DNA of 64,000 nt. Origin: Mesobacillus boroniphilus. GTDB lineage: Bacteria; Bacillota; Bacilli; Bacillales; Cytobacillaceae. Location of the stretch: positions 310,001 to 374,000 of the forward strand of contig NZ_QTKX01000002.1 in the NCBI RefSeq assembly GCF_018424685.1, in the 5' to 3' direction. A program made the translations under genes and the position numbers. The notes below the pieces were generated by a model, which saw nothing but the letters and a program-made list of their open reading frames with translations, made no database searches and was not told the origin of the DNA. Of the stretch, positions 45,120 to 54,156 are shown piece after piece; the stretch's first letter is position 1; the number at the start of each line of letters is the position of its first letter.

Positions 45120-45725
45120 ATGAAAAAAATAAACCCGGTCATTTTACTTGTGGTGATTGTCTTGGGAGTTTATGTCGGTTTAAAGATAAACAATGATCCA
45201 ACATTAAATACAACAAAAGAAAAAACCAATACTCAACTAAATACTGCTGTAGAAACTACTGTTGATACAAAAGTTTCTGCTGAGAATAAGGTTGAAGAGG
45301 CTTCTAACAATCGAACCTTAGAGCCAAATTATCAAATTATCCATTCTATTGACAAAAGGTATGATGGTGGAACATCTTATTATGTCTTAATTGATCCAGT
45401 AAAATTAAATAATACAGGTTTTATGGATGATGTGAAAAACATAATAAATAAATTTGTTAAGGATTATGGAAGAAAAATCTCTATTGAAATTTTTGATGAT
45501 AGGGAAGTACTAGAATTAGAGTATAAACTATTCGGTGACCTTTCGTTAGATAGACCCTTAACCGAAAACGAATATCAGCAGAAAGCTATTCATTATATTG
45601 CTGGTTTTTCTGGTGAACTTGAGACTGGCCTTTATTTGAATTCGTTATACTTTTTTCCTTCAGCGGATTCTGGTACTCCGGAGGTTGGGAACTATGTTAA
45701 GACAATGGAATTTAATCCAAAGTAA
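45120..45725 (+). CDS. Membrane-anchored hypothetical extracellular protein
   Basis: 201 aa. One N-terminal membrane helix (INPVILLVVIVLGVYVGL, 4-21) without a clear cleavage site, a Thr/Asn/Glu-rich linker (22-65), and an outside alpha/beta domain (IIHSIDKRYDGGTSYYVLIDP, IINKFVKDYGRKISIEIFDDREVLELEY). Family not recognised; similar membrane-tethered proteins in Bacillus are lone genes. Its SD AAAGGTGAAG is adequate. A decayed REP1 and a terminator follow. Confidence 0.7.
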   Translation: MKKINPVILLVVIVLGVYVGLKINNDPTLNTTKEKTNTQLNTAVETTVDTKVSAENKVEEASNNRTLEPNYQIIHSIDKRYDGGTSYYVLIDPVKLNNTGFMDDVKNIINKFVKDYGRKISIEIFDDREVLELEYKLFGDLSLDRPLTENEYQQKAIHYIAGFSGELETGLYLNSLYFFPSADSGTPEVGNYVKTMEFNPK

Positions 45726-45741
45726 TTACGTGTGTAATTGG

Positions 45742-45769
45742 AGAAGCCTAGGGACATACCCTTTGATTC
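45742..45769 (+). repeat. Decayed REP1
   Basis: GAGAAGCCTAGGGACATACCC followed by TTTGATTCT and T5: a recognisable but mutated copy 17 bp after the preceding stop. Confidence 0.55.
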
Positions 45770-45812
45770 TATTTTTATCAATAAATTTGCTGAATATTGT
45801 TTGGTTTAATAC

Positions 45813-45846
45813 AAAAAGGAGAGTACACGATGGACTCTCCTTTTTG
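45813..45846 (+). terminator. Intrinsic terminator
   Basis: AAAAAGGAGAGT and ACTCTCCTTTTT, 9-nt loop. The remaining 45847-46006 shows no gene. Confidence 0.88.
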
Positions 45847-46006
45847 AGTGTATATTAAAGGCCTGCGGTGTTTGGTTAAAGAAAGATTAATATAAATATA
45901 CTACCCTGGATTAATGAAGGTTCCATTCATTAAATGCATACTTTATTTTCTTATTCTCTTGCAATATGACAAAGGAACATTCCGTGCTTTTCAGGTTATA
46001 TGGCTT

Positions 46007-48055
46007 CTAAACCCGCTCAATCTTCACCGCACATGCCTTAAACTCAGCGGTCCCAGCAAGGGGGTCAGTGGCTGAATTCGTTAACACATTCGTACTTGCC
46101 TGGTCGGGGAAGTGAAAGGACATGAAGACTAAGCCCTTTGGCTGTTTTTTACTGATGTTGACTTTGGTAACGAGACTTCCTCTTCTTGAGCTTACTTTTA
46201 CTTGATCCCCGTCTTGCAATCCATATTTCGCTGCATCCTCGGCGTGAATCTCCAATGCTTCTTCGGCGTTTTTTACTTTTTTATAATCTCTTGTTTGCAC
46301 ACCTGTATTATAAAATTGCAGTCTGCGCCCGGTCGTCAGCATCAAAGGAAACTCTTCATCCGGCTCCTCGGCAGGAGGCTGGTAGTGGGTTGGCATGAAT
46401 GTTGCCTTCATTCCTATATCTTCTGACCAGAGACGGCTGTGGAGAAAGGTGGTCCCGGGATGACTCTCATCAGGACAAGGCCATTGAAGGCCGCCTTCTT
46501 TCTCAATCCGTTCATATGTTACACCGGCAAAATTAGGAGCAAGCTTGCGGATTTCCTCCCAAATTTCTTCCGCTGATTGATAATCCCATTCTGCTCCCAT
46601 TTTGTTGGCGATATCCTGGATAATGTCTTGATCATGTCGGGATACACCAGGTCCTTTTAGAGCCGGCCGAACGCGTTGAATCCGGCGTTCAGAGTTTACC
46701 AGTGTCCCGTCATTTTCAGCCCAGCCTGTTGCTGGGAGGACCACATCCGCAAGCATCGCCGTTTTTGTCATTAAAATGTCTTGGACAACGAGGAAATCAA
46801 GGTCTTTAAAAATCTTTTCAACCTGATTTCCATTGGCATCTGATTGAACCGGATTTTCGCCAATTACATAGACTGCCTTTATTTCTTGTTTCTCCATTGC
46901 CTCGAGCATTAAAGTTTGATGCTTTCCCATCTTTTCAGGAACTGGAGTTCCCCATACTTGTTCATGCAGTTTTCTCCCTTTGGGGTCGTCGTAATTCCAG
47001 CCGCCGACAAGTCTGTTCGGCAGGGCACCCATATCTCCGCCGCCCTGGACATTATTTTGTCCCCGCAACGGATTTAGTCCAGACCCATACTTCCCAATAT
47101 GACCGGTTAGTAGTGCTAAATTGATTAAAGCAAAGACATTTTCGGTTCCGTTATGATGTTCTGTAATCCCTAATGTCCAGCAGATCGTTGCTTTATCGGC
47201 ACTTGCATAAAGCCTGGCGATTTCCCGGATATCGTTCGCCGGAATGCCGGTGACTTGCTCCGCAAATTCCGGGGTGTATTTCTTGACTTCTTCCTTATAC
47301 TTCTCAAACTGTTCTGTTGCTTTTTGAATAAACTCTTTATGAACCAAGTCCTCTTCGATGATGACATGCCCCATCGCATTCGCCAAAACAATATCGGTTC
47401 CGACCCGAACCGGCAGCCACTTGTAGGCCAGTTTCGTCTGGTCAATTTGACGGGGGTCAATGACGACCATTTTTGTCCCATTTTTTATCCCCCGACGCAT
47501 ATGGTTAAAAATAATTGGGTGGCATTCCTGGGTATTGCTTCCCCATACAAGAATCACGTCGGTATCCTCAAGTTCATCATAAGACCCCGTGGCAGCGCCC
47601 GTACCAAATACAGTCACCAGACCGGTGACACTTGGAGCGTGTCAGGTTCGGTTGCAGCTGTCGATATTATTGGTGCCGATGACCGTCCTCATAAATTTGC
47701 CAACGAGATAATTTAACTCATTCGTTGATCTGGAAGAGCTAAAACAGCCAAAGGCATCTGGACCATGTTTTTCTTTAATATCCGAAAATTTATCCGCAAT
47801 CACGGTCAATGCTTCTTCCCAGCTGGCTGGTGTCAACTCTCCATTTTTTCTGATGAGCGGCTGTGTTAACCGCCGGTCGCTATGGATATATCCCCATCCC
47901 AGAGCGCCTTTCACACAGGTTTCCCCATGGCTCGATGGGTTTTCCTTGTAACCTTTTACTTTACTAATCTTGTCATCTTCTACTTCGACGACAAGACCGC
48001 ATCCTGTACCGCAAAAACCGCATATCGTTTCTACTTGATTTGGTTGAGCTTGCAT
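46007..48055 (-). CDS. fdhF: Selenocysteine formate dehydrogenase, FdhF-like catalytic subunit
   Basis: 682 aa if the in-frame TGA at codon 138 (47644-47642) is read as selenocysteine. Upstream: 4Fe-4S motif CGFCGTGC plus Cys in GETCVKG. The context SCNRT-U-HAPSV equals the family active site (Cys or Sec, then HAP), and E. coli FdhF has Sec140. Downstream: molybdopterin domains LTTGRRLQFYNTGVQTRD and LVFMSFHFPD. A bacterial SECIS stem lies 12 nt after the UGA (47613-47629). The enzyme oxidises formate to CO2 with a Mo/W-bisMGD centre. The following genes upstream are fdhD and a formate carrier. Start ATG 48055 has AAGGAGGT about 12 nt before. Needs SelA/B/C/D elsewhere. Confidence 0.92.
47613..47644 (-). 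promoter_or_regulatory. UGA-Sec codon and SECIS hairpin in fdhF
   Basis: Minus strand: TGA, 12 nt spacer, then GTCACC, loop GGTCT, GGTGAC. A GGUCU apical loop at this distance is the hallmark of the E. coli fdhF SECIS bound by SelB. Confidence 0.92.
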
Positions 48056-48072
48056 GCCGATTTCATACCTCC

Positions 48073-48876
48073 TTAAATTTCTATTTCTTCGACGATTCGA
48101 TCTGGCCTTGTATAAACATTCAATGCATTATTGCGGATAAAGCCAACCGCAGTCATTCCCAGTTCTTCTGCAAGTTCAAGTGCCAGTTCTGTCGGTGCTG
48201 ATTTCGACAAGACCACCTCACAGCCGATTTTTGCGACCTTAGTGATGATTTCAGAAGATATCCGGCCGCTAAACACGATGACTTTATCTTTTAATGAAAT
48301 TTGATGACGCAGACAGTAGCCGTATATTTTGTCCAGGGCGTTATGGCGTCCTATATCGAGACGGGACAGCAATACACCGTCTTTCGTACACAGTGCCGCA
48401 TTGTGGACCCCGCCTGTTTGTTTAAAAACAGCGGAACTTTTTTGCATCTCTTCCATTAATATAAAACAATCTTTGTAGGTTAATAGGACATTCACCTGTT
48501 TGAAATGGTGGGACAATCTCGCATCATTAAAGAAGACAAATCCCTGTCTGCTTTTTCCGCAGCAAGAGGTGATATACCGTTTCGAGTGAAACTTTTCAAA
48601 AAAAGGATTGGTATAGTTTGTTTTTACATGGATAAAACCTTCTTTTTCCTGTATCCATAAATCCTCAATGTCGGCAAATTTTCTGATGACGCCTTCTGAA
48701 GCCAAAAATCCGATGACCATATCCTCAATGTATTCCGGTGTACAGACTAAAGTAGCAAACTCTTTTTCATTCAACTTAATTGTAAACGGCTCTTCGGTCG
48801 CAATATCGTCCTCTGCTTTTTCAATGTTTCCATTCTCATAACGGGTAATGGTTCGTTTCGTTCTCGTCTTCTTCAC
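48073..48876 (-). CDS. fdhD: Formate dehydrogenase accessory sulfurtransferase
   Basis: 267 aa. FdhD motifs: EPFTIKLN, TPEYIEDMVIGFLASEGVI, active Cys pair in TSCCGKSR, GGVHNAALC, DIGRHNALDKIYG, FSGRISSEI. FdhD sulfurates the molybdenum cofactor before its insertion into FDH. It lies 17 bp upstream of fdhF and 34 bp downstream of the transporter, so it is one operon. Confidence 0.95.
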   Translation of the reverse strand: MKKTRTKRTITRYENGNIEKAEDDIATEEPFTIKLNEKEFATLVCTPEYIEDMVIGFLASEGVIRKFADIEDLWIQEKEGFIHVKTNYTNPFFEKFHSKRYITSCCGKSRQGFVFFNDARLSHHFKQVNVLLTYKDCFILMEEMQKSSAVFKQTGGVHNAALCTKDGVLLSRLDIGRHNALDKIYGYCLRHQISLKDKVIVFSGRISSEIITKVAKIGCEVVLSKSAPTELALELAEELGMTAVGFIRNNALNVYTRPDRIVEEIEI

Positions 48877-48910
48877 GATATTTTGTTCCTCCAGTCCGCA
48901 AACAAAATAT

Positions 48911-50170
48911 CTAGGCTGTTATTTCCGATTCACTTTGTTTTCGAAGCTTAGCCATGTCCACCCGGATTAACAGGGAAATAATGAAGGCGACGACAAATAA
49001 TCCGCCAAACACCGATAAACTGCCTGCATACGATCCGGTTGTATCTTTTATATAGGCTGCAAACATTGGTCCCACCAGACCTGCTGCTGCCCATGCCGTC
49101 AGGATGTAACCATGGATGGCACCGAGCTGTTTTGTGCCAAATAAATCGCCAATATAGGCAGGAATAGAGGCAAACCCTCCACCGTAGCATGTATAAATGA
49201 TGGCAAGCATCACCTGGAAAAGAAGGGCATTGGAAGTTTGCGGAAGCATGAAAAACAATCCGATTTGCAGGATGAAGAAAGTCGTATACGTATTCGGACG
49301 GCCAATATAATCGGAAACTGATGCCCAGCCAATCCGGCCAAAACCATTAAAGAGTCCGATTGCCCCAACAAGTGCTGCAGCGGCCGCTGTCCCAATTCCA
49401 ATCGACTCCATCGCGAGTGGTTTGGCCACCGCCAAAATCGCAATTCCGCATGTGACATTGATGAACAGCATCAGCCATAAATACCAGAAACGGGTTGTTT
49501 TTACGGCTTCGTTCGCTGTCAGCTGTGAAAGGTCCATTCTCGGCTTCGCAGCACCCGACTCTACTTTTTGCTTAAAGCCCTCCGGCATCCATCCTTCGGG
49601 CGGCTTTTCCAAATATAAAGAAGATGCCGCCATTAAAACAAAGTAAGCGCTTCCAAGAATGAAAAACGTGTTTGCGACTCCTACACTTTCAATCAAACTG
49701 TTCATGATTGGGCTGGAAACAGCTGCAGCAAAGCCAAATCCCATAATCGCAAGACCTGTGGCCAGCCCACGTCGGTCAGGGAACCATTTTACGAGCGTAG
49801 AGACCGGTGCAATATAACCAACACCAAGACCAATCCCTCCTAAAACCCCGTAAAATAGATAAAGGAGAATTTTAGAACCTAACAAGACGGCAAGACCAGA
49901 ACCGGCAATTCCAATACCAAAAAAGGTCGCCGCAAGCAATCCAGCCTTTCTGGGGCCGTGCTTTTCCACAAAATGACCTAAAAACGCAGCAGAAAGACCC
50001 AAAAACAAAATCGCGATACTAAAGGTAAGAGCCACTTCAGAATCGGACCAGCCAAACAAATTTTTTAACGGGTTCGTAAAGTTACTCCAAGCATAAACAG
50101 AACCAATAGAAATATGAATTCCAACAGCGGCAGCAGCAATCAACCAACGATTCTTCTTCGTTTCAGCCAT
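48911..50170 (-). CDS. OFA-family MFS transporter, oxalate/formate antiporter type
   Basis: 419 aa, twelve membrane helices. OxlT-like features: GSVYAWSNFTNPL, GGIGLGVGYIAPVSTLVKWFPDRRGLATGLAIMGFG, and LFNGFGRIGWASVSDYIGRPNTY. ATG 50170 follows AAGGAGGAAAT; in-frame upstream codons lack support. It probably brings in formate (or exchanges oxalate/formate) for the adjacent formate dehydrogenase. First gene of the fdh operon. Confidence 0.9.
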   Translation of the reverse strand: MAETKKNRWLIAAAAVGIHISIGSVYAWSNFTNPLKNLFGWSDSEVALTFSIAILFLGLSAAFLGHFVEKHGPRKAGLLAATFFGIGIAGSGLAVLLGSKILLYLFYGVLGGIGLGVGYIAPVSTLVKWFPDRRGLATGLAIMGFGFAAAVSSPIMNSLIESVGVANTFFILGSAYFVLMAASSLYLEKPPEGWMPEGFKQKVESGAAKPRMDLSQLTANEAVKTTRFWYLWLMLFINVTCGIAILAVAKPLAMESIGIGTAAAAALVGAIGLFNGFGRIGWASVSDYIGRPNTYTTFFILQIGLFFMLPQTSNALLFQVMLAIIYTCYGGGFASIPAYIGDLFGTKQLGAIHGYILTAWAAAGLVGPMFAAYIKDTTGSYAGSLSVFGGLFVVAFIISLLIRVDMAKLRKQSESEITA

Positions 50171-50282
50171 TAAGACTATTTCCTCCTTGTTAAACGTTTT
50201 TACAAGCATTGCTATAATGTATGATAACAAATGTTTTAAAATTCTGACAATAAAAAATTTAGGACAGGGAGGGAAGCAGAAG

Positions 50283-50309
50283 GAAGCATGGGGACGTACC
50301 CCATGCTTC
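50283..50309 (+). repeat. REP1 hairpin
   Basis: GAAGCATGGGG, ACGTA, CCCCATGCTTC. It lies between divergent genes; the rest of 50231-50557 shows no gene. Confidence 0.88.
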
Positions 50310-50557
50310 TGTTGTATGTACCATCCTCTATCTATCAGTATTTCAGGGGAATAATAACATCAGAAAGACGAGAAGGACTTCATGAAAAAAGCACACGTTG
50401 CTGGAAATGAACTGGGGTATTGGACTATTTTTTAAAAGGAAGGGAAGGAGATTTTCTATTCCTACCATAATTATATCTATAGACATACTGTATTCCAGAA
50501 ACTAGTCAGGCATCACGATTATTCCAACAGAAGCTATTTATTTTAGGGGGAGGTATT

Positions 50558-51103
50558 ATGGAAAAAAACAAGCAGGTTTTCATACGGCCGTTAAATGAGC
50601 AGGATATTGAAGCAAGCCTTGATATGCAGCGTAGGAACAGAGAGTTTTTCGAAAAATATAGCATGACGCGAAGTGACGACTTTTACACTAAGCAAGCTCA
50701 GGCTAAACGGATCAGGCAGCAGAAAGAAGACCGGAGCAACGATGCGGGTTACAGCTTCGGCATATTTAAGAAAAAAGGAGATGAATTAATTGGTGCGATC
50801 AGTCTTTTCCAAATCTTAAGGGATGACCTTCAAAGTGCGTTTATCGGGTATTTTCTAGATAAAGATCATAATGGCAAAGGCTATGCGACTGAAGCAGTTG
50901 AGCTGATCGTAGACTTTGCTTTCTGTGAACTGAAGCTCCACCGAATCGAAGCAGGTGTCATGCCCCATAATCTTGCCTCAATTCGGGTATTAGAGAAGGC
51001 AGGATTCCATAAAGAAGGAATCGCCAGAAAGAACGTAAAAATCAATGGAAAATGGGAGGACCACCAGGTATTGGCGATTATTAATTCAGGTGATTTGGAC
51101 TAG
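50558..51103 (+). CDS. RimJ/RimL-type GNAT N-acetyltransferase
   Basis: 181 aa. IRPLNEQDIEASLDMQRRNREFF opening, acetyl-CoA loop DKDHNGKGYATEAVELI, and HRIEAGVMPHNLASIRVLEKAGFHKEG. It resembles ribosomal-protein Ala N-acetyltransferases and B. subtilis YdaF/YjcK; target unknown. SD AGGGGGAGG at 8 nt. A REP1 hairpin with T5 follows 20 bp past the stop and can terminate it. Confidence 0.9.
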   Translation: MEKNKQVFIRPLNEQDIEASLDMQRRNREFFEKYSMTRSDDFYTKQAQAKRIRQQKEDRSNDAGYSFGIFKKKGDELIGAISLFQILRDDLQSAFIGYFLDKDHNGKGYATEAVELIVDFAFCELKLHRIEAGVMPHNLASIRVLEKAGFHKEGIARKNVKINGKWEDHQVLAIINSGDLD

Positions 51104-51122
51104 TTTCACAGAAGCAAGGGCA

Positions 51123-51149
51123 GAAGCATGGGGACGTACCCTTTGCTTC
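51123..51149 (+). repeat. REP1 hairpin
   Basis: GAAGCATGGGG, ACGTA, CCCTTTGCTTC, T5; likely terminator of the GNAT gene. Confidence 0.88.
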
Positions 51150-51322
51150 TTTTTGTTTGTTCGTTACAAAGACTCTGACACAACTACCTGAAAATTTTTA
51201 ACTCGTTAAAAATAACTAAGTTATTTCCGAATAATTCCAAACATTTAAGGTTGCTAATCTACCATCCACAAAGTATTATCATCATAATACTACTAACATT
51301 TTTAAATAGGACGGGTGCGAAT

Positions 51323-52561
51323 TTGATCAATTATTTGGTGCTGTTTCTGTTTTATTATCCACTTGTCATGGGGATTGTTTGGATTACGGGAAGTTTAATT
51401 TATTATGTAAAAAAAGAGAAGCAGAATCGCTTCTTTGAACACAGTACGGAGGATTTACCTTTTGTTTCCTTGCTGATTCCGGCATACAATGAGGAACAGA
51501 CAATTGAGGAAACGGTTAAGTATGCATCAAGCCTCAACTATCCCAACTATGAAGTGATCGTCATTAATGATGGCAGCAAGGACCAGACACTTACAATACT
51601 AAAATCTTTGCTTGACCAGTACCCGAATTTGCGGCTCGTCAATGTCGTGAACAATAAGGGCAAGGCGAATGCGCTGAAACAGGGAGTGCTGGCCTCGAAA
51701 GGTGAACTTATCGCGACGATCGACAGTGATGCGATTCTGGATAAGGACGCGCTCAACCATATCGTCCCGCACTTCATCACTCCGAATAATGGAGAGAGAG
51801 TTGGCGCGGTTACCGGCAACCCGAGGATCCGCAATCGGACAAGCCTGCTCGCGAGAATCCAACTGGTTGAATACGCAAGTATTATTGGTTTAATAAAAAG
51901 GACGCAAAGAGTGCTCGGCAAAGTCATGACGGTTTCTGGTGTGTTTGTTGTTTTTCGGAAAAAGGCCCTTCTGGACGCGGGCATGTGGGATACCGACCTG
52001 ATTACGGACGATATCGGGATTACCTGGAAGCTGCAAAGACGATTCTGGGACGTTCGGTACGAACCTAAGGCGCTTTGCTGGATGCTTGTCCCGGAAACGT
52101 TGAAGGGAATCTGGAAGCAGCGCCTGAGATGGACCCAGGGTGGAATTGAAGTCATCCTGCGCCACATGGATATTTTTATGGATTGGCGCCAGCGGAGATT
52201 GTACCCGGTCTATATCGAACAGGTACTGAGCGTCCTTTGGTCGATCACCTGGTTTGTGTCGCTGCTCATTATGCTGTACAAATATATTTTCGATCAGGAA
52301 TTCATCATGCCAACATTATGGATCGGCAACTATCTATCGATTATATGTCTGCTGCAATTCCTGGTTGCGCTCTACATTGAAAGGAAGTATGAAAAAGGAA
52401 TCCTTAAATACATGCTATGGGGAATCTGGTATCCCATCCTTTACTGGCATATCAACGCCCTGCTCGTCATAAGGGCAGTGCCGAGAGGGTTAAAAATACT
52501 CAGGAAAAATAAAGACCAATTTGCCACATGGGAGAGTCCGGACCGCGGACTACATATATAA
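51323..52561 (+). CDS. Processive GT2 polysaccharide synthase (PgaC/IcaA-like)
   Basis: 412 aa from TTG 51323 (ACGGGTG at 6 nt); a longer frame from 51251 lacks an SD. N-terminal membrane helix, GT2 domain: LLIPAYNEEQTIEE, VINDGSKDQT, ATIDSDAILD, TDDIGITWKLQ and the product-binding QRLRWTQGG (the Q/RxxRW of processive synthases), then four C-terminal membrane helices. PgaC/IcaA polymerise UDP-GlcNAc to poly-beta-1,6-GlcNAc (PNAG). The next gene is PgaD-like. No deacetylase (icaB/pgaB) or exporter is adjacent. Confidence 0.88.
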   Translation: MINYLVLFLFYYPLVMGIVWITGSLIYYVKKEKQNRFFEHSTEDLPFVSLLIPAYNEEQTIEETVKYASSLNYPNYEVIVINDGSKDQTLTILKSLLDQYPNLRLVNVVNNKGKANALKQGVLASKGELIATIDSDAILDKDALNHIVPHFITPNNGERVGAVTGNPRIRNRTSLLARIQLVEYASIIGLIKRTQRVLGKVMTVSGVFVVFRKKALLDAGMWDTDLITDDIGITWKLQRRFWDVRYEPKALCWMLVPETLKGIWKQRLRWTQGGIEVILRHMDIFMDWRQRRLYPVYIEQVLSVLWSITWFVSLLIMLYKYIFDQEFIMPTLWIGNYLSIICLLQFLVALYIERKYEKGILKYMLWGIWYPILYWHINALLVIRAVPRGLKILRKNKDQFATWESPDRGLHI

Positions 52562-52571
52562 GGGAGAAAAT

Positions 52572-52940
52572 ATGATTATTAACAGTAAGCAGTCAAAACC
52601 GCGAAAAATCATAGACATCCTGCTGACCTTTTTCGGATGGTTGTTTCTCGCGCTATTCCTATATAATCTCATCACTTATTTCGAAGGGGACCTGGACTTC
52701 ACATTCATTGAACTGAATTTAGCCAACGCGAATTCAATCCTGCTCATCACCGTTCTTGTGGTAATCGTAAGCGCCGCCTTCCTTAGCTGGTGGAGTTCAT
52801 ACAACAAGCGCAAATACGGACCGCTCAAAAGAAGAACCTTCCCGCCACAGACAAGCCAAAAAGAACTCGCCGAGTACTTCGAACTAACAGAAGAAGAAAT
52901 AAGACAGATACAAAGCAATCAATATATTGAGAGAAACTGA
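52572..52940 (+). CDS. PgaD-like small membrane partner of PNAG synthase
   Basis: 122 aa with two membrane helices (about 12-33 and 50-72: LLTFFGWLFLALFLYNLI; ILLITVLVVIVSAAFLSWW) and a cytosolic KRKYGPLKRRTFPP tail, the PgaD pattern (W-x-S-Y-N-x-x-x-Y/R-x-x-x-R-x). In E. coli PgaD is stabilised with PgaC by c-di-GMP. SD AAGGGAG; 10 bp after the synthase. A REP1 copy begins at the stop codon. Confidence 0.8.
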   Translation: MIINSKQSKPRKIIDILLTFFGWLFLALFLYNLITYFEGDLDFTFIELNLANANSILLITVLVVIVSAAFLSWWSSYNKRKYGPLKRRTFPPQTSQKELAEYFELTEEEIRQIQSNQYIERN

Positions 52941-52967
52941 GAAGCATGGGGACGTACTCTTTGCTTC
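52941..52967 (+). repeat. REP1 hairpin, left of the RAYT gene
   Basis: GAAGCATGGGG, ACGTA, CTCTTTGCTTC, T6 directly after the PgaD-like stop; forward orientation. 52968-53156 otherwise shows no gene. Confidence 0.88.
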
Positions 52968-53156
52968 TTTTTTGTGTTTGAAGCTGCTGTTATGGCAGTT
53001 AGGATCAAAATTTTTAAAAAACTAAGGCTTAACAATGACTGATTTTTCTGAGTGGTATATGATGTAAAGTAACCACATTTTAATCTCCTTCCTTCCTCTC
53101 TGAATCAACTCTTTTATTGAATTTCCAAAACAAAAATTTTATAAGTGGTGATCAAT

Positions 53157-53936
53157 ATGGCTCGTAAAGCTAGGGTGAAAAGCACTAGTGGTATTTATCA
53201 TGTCATGTTTCGCGGGGTGAATCGGCAGGATATTTTTCATGATGATGAAGATAGGATGAAGTTTCTTGAGATTCTGAAGAAATATAAGGAGTATGCTGGG
53301 CTTGTAGTGTATGCCTGGTGTTTAATGAGTAACCATATCCATCTGCTTTTAAAAGAGGGGGAGGAGGGAATTGGGGCGACGATGAAGCGAGTTGGTGTGA
53401 GTTATGCGTTATTTTTTAATTGGAAATACCAGACTTCGGGCCATCTGTTTCAGAATCGGTTTAACAGCGAAAGTGTAGAACAGGATGATTATTTCCTCAC
53501 GGTGGTCCGGTACATCCATCAAAATCCGGTGAAGGCAGGAATGGTAGGGAGGGTGGAAGATTGGCGGTGGAGCAGTTGTTCCGGGTATTATGATCAACCA
53601 TGTTTCCCGGAAGGTTTGCTTGAAAGAAGCAGGGTTTTGCAGATGTTTTCGCCTGATGCTTCCATCGCTAAGGAGAAATTCAGGGAATATAATGAACAAA
53701 CTAATCAAGATGAGTGCCTCGAGGATTATCCGTTTAAGCGCCGGAGATTGACCGATGAAGAGGCAGGGCATGAAATCAAGGAAATCCTCGGTACCCGGGA
53801 AATCGCTCAGGTGAAGAGCCTGCCTAAAGATGAAAGGGACATTGTGTTAAGGAAAATCAAAAGTATTGATGGTTTATCTCAGCGTCAGGCAGCCAGGATC
53901 CTCGGTATCCCGCCTAGTCTGGTTTTTAAGGTATAA
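53157..53936 (+). CDS. REP-associated tyrosine transposase (RAYT, Y1/HUH family)
   Basis: 259 aa. ATG 53157 has GGTGAT at 5 nt. Y1_Tnp domain about 1-150: GIYHVMFRG, HUH metal site SNHIHLLL (H60, H62), and a candidate nucleophile Tyr in VVRYIHQNPVKAG (Y119). A C-terminal DnaA_C-like HTH (GLSQRQAARILGIPPSLVFKV, about 238-258) is typical of Firmicute RAYTs. RAYTs cut and rejoin single-stranded REP hairpins in E. coli. It lies between opposing REP1 copies and not inside an IS, so it is probably the domesticated agent of REP1 spread. Confidence 0.92.
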   Translation: MARKARVKSTSGIYHVMFRGVNRQDIFHDDEDRMKFLEILKKYKEYAGLVVYAWCLMSNHIHLLLKEGEEGIGATMKRVGVSYALFFNWKYQTSGHLFQNRFNSESVEQDDYFLTVVRYIHQNPVKAGMVGRVEDWRWSSCSGYYDQPCFPEGLLERSRVLQMFSPDASIAKEKFREYNEQTNQDECLEDYPFKRRRLTDEEAGHEIKEILGTREIAQVKSLPKDERDIVLRKIKSIDGLSQRQAARILGIPPSLVFKV

Positions 53937-54123
53937 ACAACTTTAGTAAGAATCCTCATTGAAAATCCACAATAGCAATCCTACCATATGAATGATCCTG
54001 TAAATGGTCCAAAAGGAAATTGAACTTTTATATCTGCACAAGTGTTATGCGTATTGCTATAGGGACTGGAAAATCAGTGCATCGTGATAGTTGCGACGAT
54101 TACTAATGGCAGAAAAATGAAGA

Positions 54124-54150
54124 GAAGCAAAGGGTACGTCCCCATGCTTC
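54124..54150 (-). repeat. REP1 hairpin, right of the RAYT gene
   Basis: GAAGCAAAGGG, TACGTC, CCCATGCTTC: the reverse complement orientation. It also abuts the stop of the minus-strand LCP gene. 53937-54123 shows no gene. Confidence 0.88.
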
Positions 54151-54156
54151 CTTCTT

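Noticed and set aside
46007..48055. Formate dehydrogenase as two genes or a frameshifted pseudogene
   Set aside because: The break is a single in-frame TGA at the active-site position followed by a SECIS hairpin; a selenocysteine codon explains it fully.
53157..53936. Ordinary IS200/IS605 insertion sequence
   Set aside because: No TnpB, no IS ends; the protein has the RAYT-type DnaA-like HTH tail and lies among REP hairpins.
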